NCBI GenBank assembly: GCA_021030905.1
Contig: JAGFMI010000010.1
Location: 62,001-126,000 of the forward strand
Direction of reading: 5' to 3'
DNA: 64,000 nt
Origin: Pyrenula massariospora
Lineage: Eukaryota > Ascomycota > Eurotiomycetes > Pyrenulales > Pyrenulaceae
Position numbers and translations under genes: made by a program. The stretch's first letter is position 1. Every line of letters starts with the position of its first letter. Below the pieces are notes generated by a model. That model did no database searches, was not told where the DNA came from, and saw only the letters and a list, made by a program, of their open reading frames with translations. Below, piece by piece: positions 22,250-33,761 of this stretch.

Positions 22250-25238
22250 TTAGTAAGGAGCATCACTAGGCTCCGGCTCATAGCTGTCTAGCCCACCAAC
22301 CTTCTCCTTACTATCCTTGTACGCCTCTCTTACCCACATCTCCTCAGCCCTCTTCTTCGCCTCCCCACTCATCTTCTTCTTTCCTTGACCAAACTCAGGT
22401 GTCTTCTCAGCTTGGGTGGCCCAGCTATTCGGCTTGCCGCCGTCGAGGTCTGCGGCTGAGAGATTGACAGTCGGAGGTACATTGTCATCAAGGCTAGGAG
22501 GTGCATCGGCATTGCTGTCCAGGTTGACGTTGACTCCCGTGGAATGACTGCCAGAAATTTCTCGAGTTCTTAAAGTCAGAGTCTTATCTGGCTTGATGAT
22601 GTCCCACCCATTGCTCTCAAACCTAGCTTGTTCTTCCGCATCCCTTAATTTTTCCTGTACACGACGTTCTTGTTCATCTCTCCGCTCCTGCTCGGCCTTG
22701 GTCTTTTCTTCGGGCCCTGTAAGACCCTCCTCTCTGTCTTCTTTGATACGAGCAGCGATTACCAGGGCCAAGAAGCACTCCAGCGTGTATCTCGCGTCAT
22801 TACCTCCGCAGTGGAGATGCCATCCAGCGATACCCATCTGGGCGAGTAGATGCCTGAGAGCACGCGTGTCAGATTCACGAGCATAAACGCGGTAGAGGAT
22901 GGTTGTGTCAAGAGTTTCGAGGATAGATGAATGGATCTCGGAGGAGGAGTCGAAGAGGGACGTCTTGAGGCTGCGGAGGTAGGAGAGATCGGCGTTTGCA
23001 TCGTGGAAGAGCAGCACGATTTTCCGGCTCTTGGGGCGTATCTGGGCAGGTGTCGAATCTTTGGTTTGTGACACGGGCAGAGAGCTGGGCAGTGCGTCTG
23101 GAACTTTGTCTTTCGAGATCGAATCCCCTTCATCCGCCAAGGAAGCAGCATCGCTCGCTTTGTCCATAATTCTCTCAGCAGCAGGTTGAGCACCGTGACT
23201 AAGCGCTCGCACGAGATCCGAGCTACCCTGTAGAATATCCTGAACTGCTGCTTCATTTGCTGAAGACTGGTCTGCGTTGCCAGCTCCGGGAACATGCTCA
23301 GGTTTGGTCTTAATGGAAACAATTGAAGACTTTGATGTTGTACAGCCTTGCTTACTTGCAGCGTTTGTCGACTCCAAGTGGCTCTCAGTGGCGGTGCTCT
23401 CATGACGATCAATGTTAAACGATTTAGCTTCGTCCGAGCTGGCTGTTCCGTCGTGTTCGTAGCCTGCAGAGAAAGGCCACTGGAAGCAAGAGTCCACGGC
23501 AGCAGCAGCATCTTCGAGCTTGACGAACTCTGACTTGCCAAATTGGAACTTGTCAGGTGCACCTGCGCAAAACTGGTTGTTGGTTATATGAGCATACTCC
23601 GCAATGCGGAAATGCCGGGATCGAATGCACTTGGTCCAATTTTCCGCGTTTGATCCGGGAGCAATGTTTTTGAGGTCAAGCGTGTCAAGGGTAGAGATGC
23701 CAATCTCAGTGATCTCGGAGTGGTTTCGCTCGTTACTCTCAATATCGATACAAACAATGATGGGTTCTTCGTCAAAGTCGTACGGCGCAGCTTTGGTTGT
23801 ATCTAATGGCAGGATAGCCTTCCCAACATTAGAGTCAGCTTGCTCACGTAAAGCTTGCTCCTCGGCCCATGACATGCCCGGCATAATCTCTGGTGGGTCT
23901 TTGACAGTCCGTCTCAGACCTAGGTAACGTTGCGCACGGCACATGCTTCTACGCCAATCTCGCTGCTGGAGAAGACGTTCACCTTGTTTCTTCTTCCTGA
24001 CAACCTTATTCCTGCGCCTAACCGCATCGGCAGCAAGTTCAACCTTGTTACGGAAGGCTGCAAAAGACATGTCAACAGCACGAGAAGACCCCGCGGGAGC
24101 CTCTCCATAACCAGGAGGGGGTGGCGGAACTGATGCTTCCATATCGTCAAACGAAGCACGATCCATGACTATTCCAAGACGCCTGGGACGTGGTGTGCCG
24201 TCTTTGTAGAAAGATAGGAGGAAACCAACGCGTGGGTCTGCAGGTATGTCAAGGTTGCTCTCGTATCGTTGGTTGATGCTATCAAGAAGATTCTGAACTT
24301 GAGTAGCCGGGGTGAGAATGAGCGGTTTATAATCCATGTCTTTTGGGGCGTGAAGGTAGTAGCTTCGACAAGTAGGGTCAGCACCGGATAAGCACAATGA
24401 CTTCACATTTGTGCGTGAAAGAGCCAAAAAAGAACTGGGCAACAGCAAATGAAGTGAAATCGTAAGTGACAAATGGAGGTGATACGGCCCAATGTCCGAG
24501 TCAGCAGTGCAGAACAGCTTCACGTATGCGCAGCCTGGGGCGGAACTCTATAAACGAGACCTTGTAATAGTTTTTCCGCCAGAGACTGGGCATAGCAAAG
24601 CTTATAAATCAAGTGTACCGTGTAATACGTCAAAGTTAACGTTCATGAAACAAACCGAAACCGCTCTATGGATGTAAATGCACTTACATTTCCCATGCAT
24701 GGCGCGACCAGATCTTGCCTTCATTGAAGAAGTCGTCCGCAACGATCTCACGAGCCTCATCATTAATATACTTGTACGGGAACTTCGTTACCAGGTTGAG
24801 TTGACAGAATTGACCTGCTAGTGGATTGCCATAAGAATCCCGCTTTGGGACGGAATCTAGCGCGGTGGTTACTTTATTGGCTCCTTGTTTGTCTTTGCTT
24901 CTTGGCCGATACTTGGCCTTTAGCACTGGTTTGACTTTGGTCCTAAACGCAGCGACATATTCATCGTCTTCAAAGCTCGGATCATGATCTATCCCCTCCG
25001 AAACCGGAGATTGGCAATTTTGAAGCGATGAATACCGCTGTCCCAAATTGGAATGGGAATCATCCAAAACTTTCGTTTCCATGGTAGCTGATGATTTAAG
25101 CGTTGCGCGTTTGAGGTCGTTATTTGCGAGGTCCTGGTCAACGATGTGGGGGATGGAAGTATCGGGCAGAGCCGGCCGGTCGTCGTTCGAAAAAATCTTG
25201 TTCATCCTCTCTAACCTCTCTGATTTCGAGAGCGCCAT
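22250..25238 (-). CDS. Gfd2/YDR514C-like protein with RNase H-fold (DEDDh-type) domain, about 887 aa
   Basis: Two open stretches appear to be one gene: 25238-24688 and 24362-22250, 888 codons in all. The first ends in HAWE plus two bases at a GTAAGT donor; the second starts after an AAG acceptor with YYLHAPKDMDYKPL. The joined WEIYYLHAPK matches my memory of fungal members of this family, which run FY.R.W.LYY.H into a PLIL..PA.QVQ segment. The gap would be a 325-base intron, long for this genome. The nuclease-like domain at about residues 360-720 is split by a disordered insert: D-x-E in IIVCIDIESN, then LFHDANADLSYLRS, then GGNDARYTLECF. The C-terminus has a charged coiled coil. Yeast Gfd2 is linked to mRNA export. 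If the join is wrong, the second part would start at 24337. Confidence 0.72.
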
Positions 25239-26417
25239 GACAGAATCTTGCAAAGAGGAAGATCTTGGGTAAATTATCTTTTGGATGAGTCAATACACCG
25301 AGGTCGTTCACGGGCGCAGCCTGCTGCAATTCAAAGCAGGCGCGGTTCAGAGTTTGGTCTTCTCTTTGGTAACAGCTAGATTGAAGATAAGTGCTTGCCG
25401 CAAATCGAGTCGCCCGCACATAACAGATCAAGAAGCAGCAGTGATTGTGGATTTTTTGAGAAAACGAAAAGGCAGATGCAGAGATGCAGGTGGTAGTGGA
25501 ATCCTATGAATAAAAAGCTTGACGCGACAGTGAGATGAGCCGGGAAAGATATCCAGATCTTGTATCACACTCAAGTCGGCTTGGTGATCAAGGATTCAGA
25601 CGTGGGAGCAGGATCCCGCGATGATGCTCTTCCCGACGGGTTGTCGAGACGTTGTGAGCAGAGCTGGGCTATAAATGAGATCAGCGTGAACAGGAAACAT
25701 AGATGATGTGGTCAGCGCAGCTAAAGGCATTGAGAAGCTGCATGATAACCTTTCGGTACTTGGAGGCTTGCATTAGGTGTCTCGGCTACTCCTTCGTGGT
25801 GCCTGTTGAGCTAGGTGCGTACTTCTCTAGAGGCGTATTGCGATCCACTTACGCGTCAAACTGAGTCTATCTCAAGCACAGTTGGTTGTTTAGAGAATAC
25901 TGTCAGCCTCAACCAAAAGCCATGATGTCTGGGGGGTATAGCGTTCTGGGGGTGTATCCTCACCTCAGGGTGGCCTACGGATCATAAATCCCAAGATCCC
26001 CTGGCAGGCGATAGATGCTATGCCTAGTATGAACTAGCGGCTTTACTCTCCTTACCGCCTTTCAAAATCACGTGAATTGGAGATCGATACAGTTTAGCGT
26101 CGTATTTCTGCCATCGTGTGGTCCGAGCTTTTGGGGAAGTCTACGCGTTTATATTTCGCGAAGTAAAGCAGCTACGTCCCAGGTCTGCCTAGGTACCTGT
26201 CATGGAAGGAGCTTACCTACTCCTACAACTCGTAAATCTTAACGGAGTAGATCTCCTGAGCTTGTCAATTGTCCTGCAGCTTGTCCACTGCCTACCTTTC
26301 GCAACCGCTCCCTCGCCGACTGTCCCTCAATGATCCTTACCTACCCGCACCGAGCTCTTACCTGTCGACCCGATTTGACCTCCAGACTGCGTACTTGAGC
26401 CCGACACGATCTACATT
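25239..26417. promoter_or_regulatory. Divergent promoter region between Gfd2-like and ING genes
   Basis: 1.2 kb between start codons pointing apart. The stretch just upstream of the ING start is rich in CCT/ACC pyrimidine motifs. No supported coding frame. Confidence 0.45.
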
Positions 26418-28860
26418 ATGGCCTCAGTCAACTCGGACAGAGAGGCAGATAGAGCTGCCGTCGTGTTGGACTTTCGTGACTTTACCGAGGACCTCCCAGC
26501 GGACCTGTTGCGCTCCTTGAACTTGATCCGAACATTGAACGAGCGATGCAACCGATACATGACTAGATACAATGAACTAGTCAAGACATATCAATCCGCT
26601 CTCGATATTCCCGAGCGTGAGAGACCAAGCACGGGAAACATTCTCCGGGAAATGATCCGCTTGCAGGAATTGAACTATTCGTGCCGCCAAACATCTGCAG
26701 CCGAGGCCGCACGCTTCCACGATACCATCGAAATGAACTATCATCGCATGGCAAACATCCATGAGCAGCTCAAGGCATTACCTCAGCCACCCTCCAGAGA
26801 TCCAACTCCAGAGCCGCTTCCTCCCCCGACCGAAGCTCAGCGTCCACGAGCAGGTAGAAATCCACAGGCATTGATTCTAAACCCTCCAAATCCGTCGAGA
26901 TACGCTACTAATGGCGTTCCGAAGAAGACTCTAAAAATATCGATGGGAGCGCGCCCTGGTGCCGGTGCCGATGAGTCCGACGAAGAAAGAACAACATTAA
27001 GTTCTGCACGGAAGCAGACCCCCTCTCATAAAGCAGCAAACCGACCTCCTCGACCACCACGCGAACCTACCCGAGGGCCGAGAGTGAGCGCGAGCGTGCC
27101 TGAGCCTCCAAGGCCGCCCGAAGATGCTATACCTGGAAGTGAGCATAAACCTTGGACCCGCCTTACCGGATGGGAAATGTGGAAGCTTCGAAAGAAGATG
27201 AAGAAGAATTCAGGTTGGGAGCCTAGTCCCGTGATGGTCAAGAGAACTTTAGCTGAGAGTGGACGTGGTGATGAAAATTATCAGGCAGCTAAGCTCGAGG
27301 CTGAGGCTAAAGGCATAGAGCTGCTGGACTGCGATCAAGAAAAGCGCGCCCCTGCACCCGTCGCCGAATCGACGCCACCAAAGCCCTCAGCTCCTCCGGC
27401 CGCTCCTCAAAGCGCTCCTCCAGTCGCTCCTCCAAGCGTTCCTCCAGGCACCCCTCAAGGTACCATCGAGGTGGGCAACTTCCAAAATCGTGGCATGAAA
27501 TTAAATGAGGCCAAGAAGATCAAGCGAGATCAACTTGCTGAAGAAAGAGCTCGCGAGCAAGCTCAGAATGCGGCAAGACAAACGGAGCAGGCAGCTAAAC
27601 GCCTGAGCGACATGGGCAAGGCATTGAAAAATGTTTTTGATCTATCTGGTCTGCTCCCTGACAGAGCTGCAAGCTCGCCTGTCCTCAATAGTGCTGGGAA
27701 GGTTTCCATCAAGAAAGAGCCCAGCACGGGCAAGAAAAGAAAGGCCGAATCCCTGTCGACGATGCAGTCTCCATCGATAGATGCTCAGAAGAACGCTTCT
27801 AAGAAACGTAAACCAGAGGCCTCTCCGATGCCTGTGCCTCCCATAGTTGCCACTTCATCTGCACCACCAAGCTCTACTCCATCCACCTTGAACGCTTCAG
27901 CAAGGCCTACCCCTCTTGGTGATCCGGTTAACGTCGGGCTTAAGATGTCACTGCAGTCATCAGCCTCTACTGCGCGTTCATCTCCGACGTCACCGACGCG
28001 CCCGTCATCTTCGGCAAAACAGACGCCAGTGACGTCGAATCCGGTACCAACTCCACCACCTCCTGTATCCAGATCTTCATCGCGCCGCTCCACCCGTCTT
28101 TCATCCGCGAGTCTCACAGAAACACCTGCTGGGGGAGAACTTGCCCAGCCAAAAATTATTCCTCCACCACCACTTCCCACGCCTTCAGCTCCCGCCATCC
28201 CTCCTACTACTCGCGTACTTCGTGGAGCGTCTACGCCGACTGTTCAAAAGCAGACCCCTAAAGAGAAGACAGAGAAAGACAAGATAGACATGGAGAAGAC
28301 ATCAGCAACGAGGCCAAATACCGCCGAGTCCGCACCGAAGACAATTCCCACGGCAGCTAGCGAAAGAACTAAGCGCCGGGTTCCCGGCACAATCACACAA
28401 TCGAATGAAGACGGTGGGGCCAAGGTGAGTGTGGCGGGAGGCGGCCGACGTGCAGCGGCTATCAAGGCTGGACATAAAGAGGGCAAGGCTGGTGCTCAAG
28501 GCAGAGGAGGTAAAGCTGGAGGATATTGGCGCACTGACATTGATGGCAACAAGGAGTGGATCAATACGGAGGAGCATGAAATCTATTGCATATGCCAAGA
28601 TGTGAGCTATGGCGAGATGATTGCCTGCGAGCTCGAGGAGGCAGTAAGTCTATCCCACCCCGTTTCCAGAAATCAATGTGCCGAGATTAATGATTTCGGG
28701 GTCGCAGTGTCCTCTTGGCTCCGGCTGGTTTCATCTTAATTGTATTGGTCTGGCGGAGGTTCCACCCCGAACGGCGAAATGGTATTGTCCGGAATGTCGA
28801 GTTCGGCTTCACAGGGGTGAAAATACCAATGGACTAGTGGGTAGAAATATCAAAGCTTAG
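26418..28860 (+). CDS. ING-family PHD-finger protein (histone acetyl/deacetyltransferase complex subunit), 792 aa
   Basis: Exons 26418-28643 and 28708-28860, 793 codons. The ING N-terminal helical domain spans about residues 15-125 (DFTEDLPADLLRSLNLIRTLNERC). The middle, some 550 residues, is disordered and rich in Pro, Ser, Ala and Lys. At the C-terminus is a PHD finger of ING type (YCICQDVSYGEMIACE, WFHLNCIGL, WYCPEC) with all eight Cys/His zinc ligands. ING PHD fingers read H3K4me3 and sit in NuA4/NuA3 or Rpd3-type complexes. The single intron falls inside the PHD finger. The spacing around the junction (C-x5-C-x7-H) is three residues longer than in standard ING proteins. At 792 aa it is far longer than yeast Yng2 or Pho23, because of the linker. 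Confidence 0.9.
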
Positions 28861-29394
28861 GAGACCTTTGAAAGGGAAATTCCGCCGTCTACCGAGGTAT
28901 GAGGGACGATATACGCAGAACATGAAGACAGCTTGGTCTTTTCAGGCCTGAAATGCCGATATCGGAATCTTTCCAGCAGTCTCGGTGGGGGGAGTGACTC
29001 TCCTCACCGAGAGTTTTGCCGGGGAAATCCTGATATCAAGCAAGAGTAGCAGGTACTGGATTCTAGCAGCCGTGGCTTTGGAGGCTGGAAGAAAGGGTCC
29101 GCAGACAAGGCACGCGGTTGTGAGCACAAGAATCAGTACGAGGTATCTCTAGCATCGCGAAATTGTAAAGCCATGTATCATTCGCGCTTAAAATGTCTAT
29201 CCTTGCTCGCCTTGATACTGGTCCTGCCATTGCCTGGGATGGAAAGTTATCCGGCGCTACTGTCCTGACGTCTCCTCTCTTGATGAGACCAATCCTCCCT
29301 CTACGTCGGTGGCATCGAACAATCAGCTCTACGAAATCCACGACAGCTTCAATCTTAACCTAGCTAACTTGTTCCTAATGAATTTGGCATCTAG
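28861..29394. other. Intergenic region between ING and reductase genes
   Basis: Tandem plus-strand genes. Contains an 80-base hairpin-forming sequence (separate entry). A missing 5' exon of the reductase gene probably lies in 29150-29394; CTAAC and CTAAT branch-like sites precede the TAG at 29392-29394. Confidence 0.45.
28958..29037. repeat. Imperfect inverted repeat / hairpin
   Basis: A stem of 14 bases (28981-28994 with 28998-29011, two mismatches) around a TGA loop, starting CTCGGTG and ending CACCGAG. Outer arms extend it to GATATC at 28958-28963 and GATATC at 29032-29037, with a few mismatches and a bulge. It lies about 100 bases after the ING stop codon. Confidence 0.6.
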
Positions 29395-30933
29395 ACCTTC
29401 ATCCTGACTCTCTTGCGCTGGACAGCTCCCCTGGTGCGGGCATTGCCAGCACACGCAAAACCTCCGAAATGGTTCTACGATGACGCTCGCTTTCACAGCC
29501 TGCGGGCTGCTCCCTTTACGAGCTCCTCTGCTCTTCGATCCTGGTTGGGCTCCGACGATGAAAAGGCCAGTTCAGATAAGAAGCAAGAGCCACCTCCGGA
29601 AGAGCTCCCTTCCCGGCGCATCTACATCATGGGCGTCGGCAGCATCGGCACATTCGTGGCGCACTCGATGGTAGACATTCCACACGCTCCAGAAATCACT
29701 CTCCTTATGCACAAACTAGAGATGTTTGATGAGTTCAAGGCCGTCAATCGCTCGTTGAGGGTCATAACGCACAAGGTCAACGACTCTAAGCCTGGCTTTG
29801 ATTGCGAAGTTATGAATCCTATGGGTAAATGGGCAAAACTCGAAAAGCATCGGACTCCTACACCACCTGAAAAGTATCCCTCAGCCAACGCAGATAATGA
29901 TACGATCCACAACCTTGTCATAACTGTTAAGGGACCCGCAACTGTCAAAGCCCTGAAAAGCGTCTCCCACCGCCTCCTTCCCTCCTCTTCGATCCTCTTC
30001 CTCCAAAATGGCATGGGTCAAATTCCTCTAGTCGCAAAACAAGTTTTCCCCGACCCCAATACCCGTCCAACATTCATGCTCGGTGTGATCTCCCACGGCC
30101 TCTACAAACACGAAAACTTCGTCGTCAACCACGCTGGGTTTGGCACTACCGCTCTTGGCATATACCGTGATACCCAAAAACACCCCTTTTCTCCACAGCC
30201 TACATCCCCCGCCGCCGCTGTGACCTCACCACCACCATCCGAAGAGCACCTTTGGCCCATTACAGCGCGATACCTCCTACGCACTCTCCTCCGCACTCCC
30301 GTGCTCGCTAGCACCCATTTCCCAGAAATGGACATCTTCCAGATGCAGCTCGAGAAGCTAGCCATGAACGCCGTTGTCAATCCCTTGACGGCCATTCTTG
30401 ATATTCAAAACAGCGGCCTCCTCTATAACTTACATTTCAGCCGGGTTTTCCGTCTGCTCCTCGCTGAAATCTCCCTCGTTATCCGCTCGCTCCCCGAACT
30501 CCGTGGCGTGCCCAATGTGGATACACGATTCTCTGCTGCGAGGCTCGAGAATCTAGTCGTGAACGTCATCGGCAATACGGCGGAAAACTCGAGTAGCATG
30601 CGGGAGGACGCTAGGCATCTAAAAGAGACCGAGATCGATTTCATTAATGGGTATATTGTCACCCGAGGAGAAGAACTAGGGATTAAATGCGTCATGAACT
30701 TCCTCATTCAACAGCTCGTCGCGGGGAAGACGTACAGGGAAGCCCCGACAGGCCGAGCACCGCGTCCGATACACATAAGGAGGGACAGCCAGCAGGTCCT
30801 GGGACGCGCAGCGTTAGAAGAGCGGCGGCCGAGGGGTTTGAATACAAGGAGAAAGAGGACGGTACAGTCGGTTGAGGGAAGGAAGGCCCGCAGAACGGAG
30901 CTTGAGAAATGGAGAGTTAGGCGGCGCAAGTGA
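29395..30933 (+). CDS. 2-dehydropantoate 2-reductase-like oxidoreductase (PanE/ApbA family), 5' end unresolved
   Basis: The frame is open from 29395, directly after a CTAG that fits a splice acceptor, to a TGA at 30933. The NADP-binding opening is RRIYIMGVGSIGTFVAHSM (GxGxxG). The family-typical VKGPATVKALKSV and LFLQNGMG follow (the N/Q-NG motif at the nicotinamide), then the helical C-domain with KLAMNAVVNPLTAI, which carries the catalytic Lys and the NP motif. The reaction in the family is NADPH reduction of ketopantoate in pantothenate synthesis; many fungal paralogues have other 2-oxo-acid substrates. There is no in-frame ATG before 29629, which lies inside the first beta strand, so a short upstream exon or a non-ATG start is needed. 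The N-terminal part (LLRWTAPLVRALPAHA) could target mitochondria. The last 60 residues are a strongly basic Arg/Lys tail not normal for the family. Confidence 0.82.
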   Translation, partial: TFILTLLRWTAPLVRALPAHAKPPKWFYDDARFHSLRAAPFTSSSALRSWLGSDDEKASSDKKQEPPPEELPSRRIYIMGVGSIGTFVAHSMVDIPHAPEITLLMHKLEMFDEFKAVNRSLRVITHKVNDSKPGFDCEVMNPMGKWAKLEKHRTPTPPEKYPSANADNDTIHNLVITVKGPATVKALKSVSHRLLPSSSILFLQNGMGQIPLVAKQVFPDPNTRPTFMLGVISHGLYKHENFVVNHAGFGTTALGIYRDTQKHPFSPQPTSPAAAVTSPPPSEEHLWPITARYLLRTLLRTPVLASTHFPEMDIFQMQLEKLAMNAVVNPLTAILDIQNSGLLYNLHFSRVFRLLLAEISLVIRSLPELRGVPNVDTRFSAARLENLVVNVIGNTAENSSSMREDARHLKETEIDFINGYIVTRGEELGIKCVMNFLIQQLVAGKTYREAPTGRAPRPIHIRRDSQQVLGRAALEERRPRGLNTRRKRTVQSVEGRKARRTELEKWRVRRRK

Positions 30934-31772
30934 AGATACCGAGGCTCGCTTCAGACGTTTGGAATGGCAAACGAGACAAGCTGCACAGAAGGGGAGGAAG
31001 AACAGTCGCTGCGAAGGATAAGAGTCTAGGACGGTGTAGGATAAACAATTCAGGAAGCGGTTGATCAAGGTGCCAATAGGGACACTGGGGTTGTCCTAGA
31101 GCAGGCTGAGCACGTCAGCTTTTTTCTGCGCCAGATCTAGCAAGGATGAGAACGAGCTTGAAAGCGCACGGCGGCATGGGTTGAGAGTTCAGATGAAATT
31201 GTACGACAGCGTCACCCTTATCAATCTGCAACGCCAGATGACCTAAAGGCGTCTATGAGGTTTGTTGTACATTTACGCTAGTCGTTAGGACGTGTATTTT
31301 CTATCATGTAGTCACTAAATAGAAGTCGGATATACCTCAGTCAAGCAGTAAGATTCCTAGACTCCATTGCCTGCCCATCGAACCTGTCACGTTCATGATA
31401 CCCAGAGCGATTATAGACTACCGAATATCGCACCTTGAACTCGCATATCTAACTCCGGTTCGGATCACAGATGTTCAAACGTCTATAAAAAAATGTTATC
31501 CCATGACTCGCTAAGGCATCTATTTCCATTCGACTCAAATCTACCCCAACCTTCCTCCCTAGAGCAATATGTCCTTGATATGCATTGCAACCCAAAATTA
31601 GAAATCCACCCCTGTTCCAAGGTAGACGAAGTGTAGAACCCTCTCAGTACATATACATGAGATATATACTGTTGAATATGAGAGGTGCCGCTATTGAACA
31701 TGGGCATGATCCTCCTTCGTAGCGCTCGCTATTGTTGGATTCACCATCCTGCGCGTTTTTCTTCTCCTCGGA
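30934..31772. other. Intergenic, tail-to-tail
   Basis: About 0.84 kb between the reductase (+) and a possible small gene (-). Nothing further seen. Confidence 0.35.
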
Positions 31773-32114
31773 CTATTGGGGAGTTGTCTGGACTTCTTGA
31801 TGTTGTGCTGATTCGGGAAGCGACTTGAGGGGATCTACGGAAGCGATTTTGATGGTTAGAGTCTGAGCGTGTGGAGGAATAGGGATCCTAAATTCGTCGA
31901 GGCGGAGAGGAGGTGCTTTTTCCATGGAGGTGGAGGTGAAGCGGTTTGGAGCGGTTTGAAGTGCAGAGCGAGCTAGCTTGTTGTTTATTCGGGCAGATTT
32001 GGGTGTTTCGAACAGGGAGGCAGAAGTCTGGAGGAGTTTTCTTGGCTGGCCGTGAGACCGGAGTCGACTGGCCCCCTGTAGGCGTGGGAGGAGTTTGAAA
32101 ATCTGGCCGAGCAT
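31773..32114 (-). CDS. Possible small mitochondrial protein, 113 aa (hypothetical)
   Basis: A single frame with a start at 32114. The first 70 residues are rich in Arg, Lys, Ser, Ala and Leu with almost no acidic residues (MLGQIFKLLPRLQGASRLRS), like a mitochondrial presequence. After that a short Pro-rich stretch (EFRIPIPPHAQTLTIKIA) may be the start of a domain. No family is recognised. The alternative is that this is chance, or a first exon of a longer gene with an unseen splice. Its start faces the LRP1 gene across an 0.85-kb region. Confidence 0.35.
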   Translation of the reverse strand: MLGQIFKLLPRLQGASRLRSHGQPRKLLQTSASLFETPKSARINNKLARSALQTAPNRFTSTSMEKAPPLRLDEFRIPIPPHAQTLTIKIASVDPLKSLPESAQHQEVQTTPQ

Positions 32115-32966
32115 TGTGGTGGTTGAGGAGCAACAGGTTTTGGAAGGTTGGTGCGGATGAAGGGTTGACTTTGTTGCAAAGACTTTTCAGAGGAGCAAAC
32201 GTATTGACATGAGGGAGTACAAAGATAAAAAACAGCACGAACGGTAACATATGAAATACCATAGCAAAGGCACATTGCAAATAAGCAGGGCACAGCCCTT
32301 GGTCCTACCATGGTACTGGAAATGTGGATGTATCGTGGAGGGCAACAGATTCATGAGGACCACACCCAGAATATAGTTCAGGCTTTAAAATATCATGATA
32401 TGGGAAGACAAATGCCTTCTGGACGGGACCTCTATACATACTCTTTCTTCCCATGCCGTATGTGTAGCTTCGGAAATGGACTGCTCTCGTTGGGATTCGA
32501 CTGGATTGCTGTGTCAGAGAGCGTGAGAGATCTCGCTCTATGCCTTCTGAGACTTGTGATCACAGAAATAGTCTTGGACTTGGCGTGGAGTTGTATGAGC
32601 CTAGGACGATAAGTAGGACAAACTCTTTTGACTTGGTCGGGAATAAGCTTCATGGCGAAAAGCAACAAAGTCCCAGAAACAGCAACTTTCGACCTAGTGT
32701 GGTGCAGGATGAGCAAGGCTCTTGAAGATCCATCTGATAGAAGGATCACGACCTCTCTCCAAGCAACTCGTAAAGAGATGACTTGGATTGAGTTCTTGGG
32801 GAATCATGCAGTTTGACGATTTTCGTGAATTCAGCTTTCCCCGCATGCTCGGCGGTGTTTGCGAACAAACTTGTCCAATTTCCGACCGCGAAACTTGAAC
32901 AATACTCTACTCTTTGTTGGGGTGTCATGTTTGGCGAACTTCTCATCTCTGGTCTGATCGCCCGTC
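32115..32966. promoter_or_regulatory. Upstream region of LRP1
   Basis: Non-coding as far as I can see. It would be a shared divergent promoter if the small minus-strand gene is real. Confidence 0.35.
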
Positions 32967-33709
32967 ATGGATGCGCAACAAGTCTTGTCAAACGTTGAGC
33001 AGCTAGACGATAGCATCGATGACCTTGAGGAAGCCCTTGAACCCCTGCTGAACACCGCCTTCTCTGAGACGACCAGCAAACTTCCAGTACTGGACAGAGC
33101 GAAACTCTACGTTACAGTTACCTACACCATTGAGTCTCTGCTCTTCTGTAAGCCATTGAAGCATGGCAGGGTTTTTACATAGACTGATGGTCGCAGCGTA
33201 TCTCCGCCTGAATGGAGTCCAAGCCAAAGATCACCCCGTCTTTCAAGAATTGACCAGAGTCAAGCAATACTTTGAGAAGATCAAGCTAGCCGAATTTGGA
33301 CCTGAGAAACGGGAGAATATGGCTCTGAATAAATCAGCAGCTGGGAGGTTTATCAAGCATGCTCTGGTACGCGAACCTGCGACATGGACAGGAAGCTGTG
33401 CTAATGTGCGGCCAGGCCGGCAATAAGAAATACGATCTCGAGCGTGCCGAGAGACAAGCCAAAGAGAAAGCGCAGGCAAAGGTCAAGCTTCAGAGCCTCG
33501 AACAGAAAATGGCAGCTGGAGATGGGAGCACACCGGCCAAACGACGAGTGTCTAGCGAAAGTTCCAGCCAGGATGAAAGCGGTAGCGGATCAGAGAAAGA
33601 TGTCCCAAAACCCACTCTTGCCCCGAGCGATATAACGAGCAAGAACTTGAAGAAAGACGAGAAGGCCCACAATCCAAGGAAGAAGTCAAAGCTTTCAAGC
33701 AACGATTGA
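32967..33709 (+). CDS. LRP1: Exosome cofactor Lrp1/Rrp47 (C1D family), 214 aa
   Basis: Exons 32967-33147, 33197-33366 and 33416-33709 (introns of 49 bases each), 215 codons. The N-terminal Sas10/C1D domain covers about residues 1-115: LDDSIDDLEEALEPLL, then AKLYVTVTYTIESLLFSYLRLNGV and HPVFQELTRVKQYFEKIK, with the family's L.R...Y.KK pattern; then AAGRFIKHAL. The C-terminus is a Lys/Glu helix followed by a Ser-rich acidic and then basic tail (KAHNPRKKSKLSSND), which in this family binds RNA. Lrp1/Rrp47 holds the Rrp6 exonuclease on the nuclear exosome and helps 3' processing of rRNA, snRNA and snoRNA. The length fits the family. RRM-coding exons start only 52 bases after the stop. Confidence 0.92.
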
Positions 33710-33761
33710 TGGCTTTGTGTTGATCTGGGTTTCACCTAGCAGACCAATTTCCCTCCCACAG

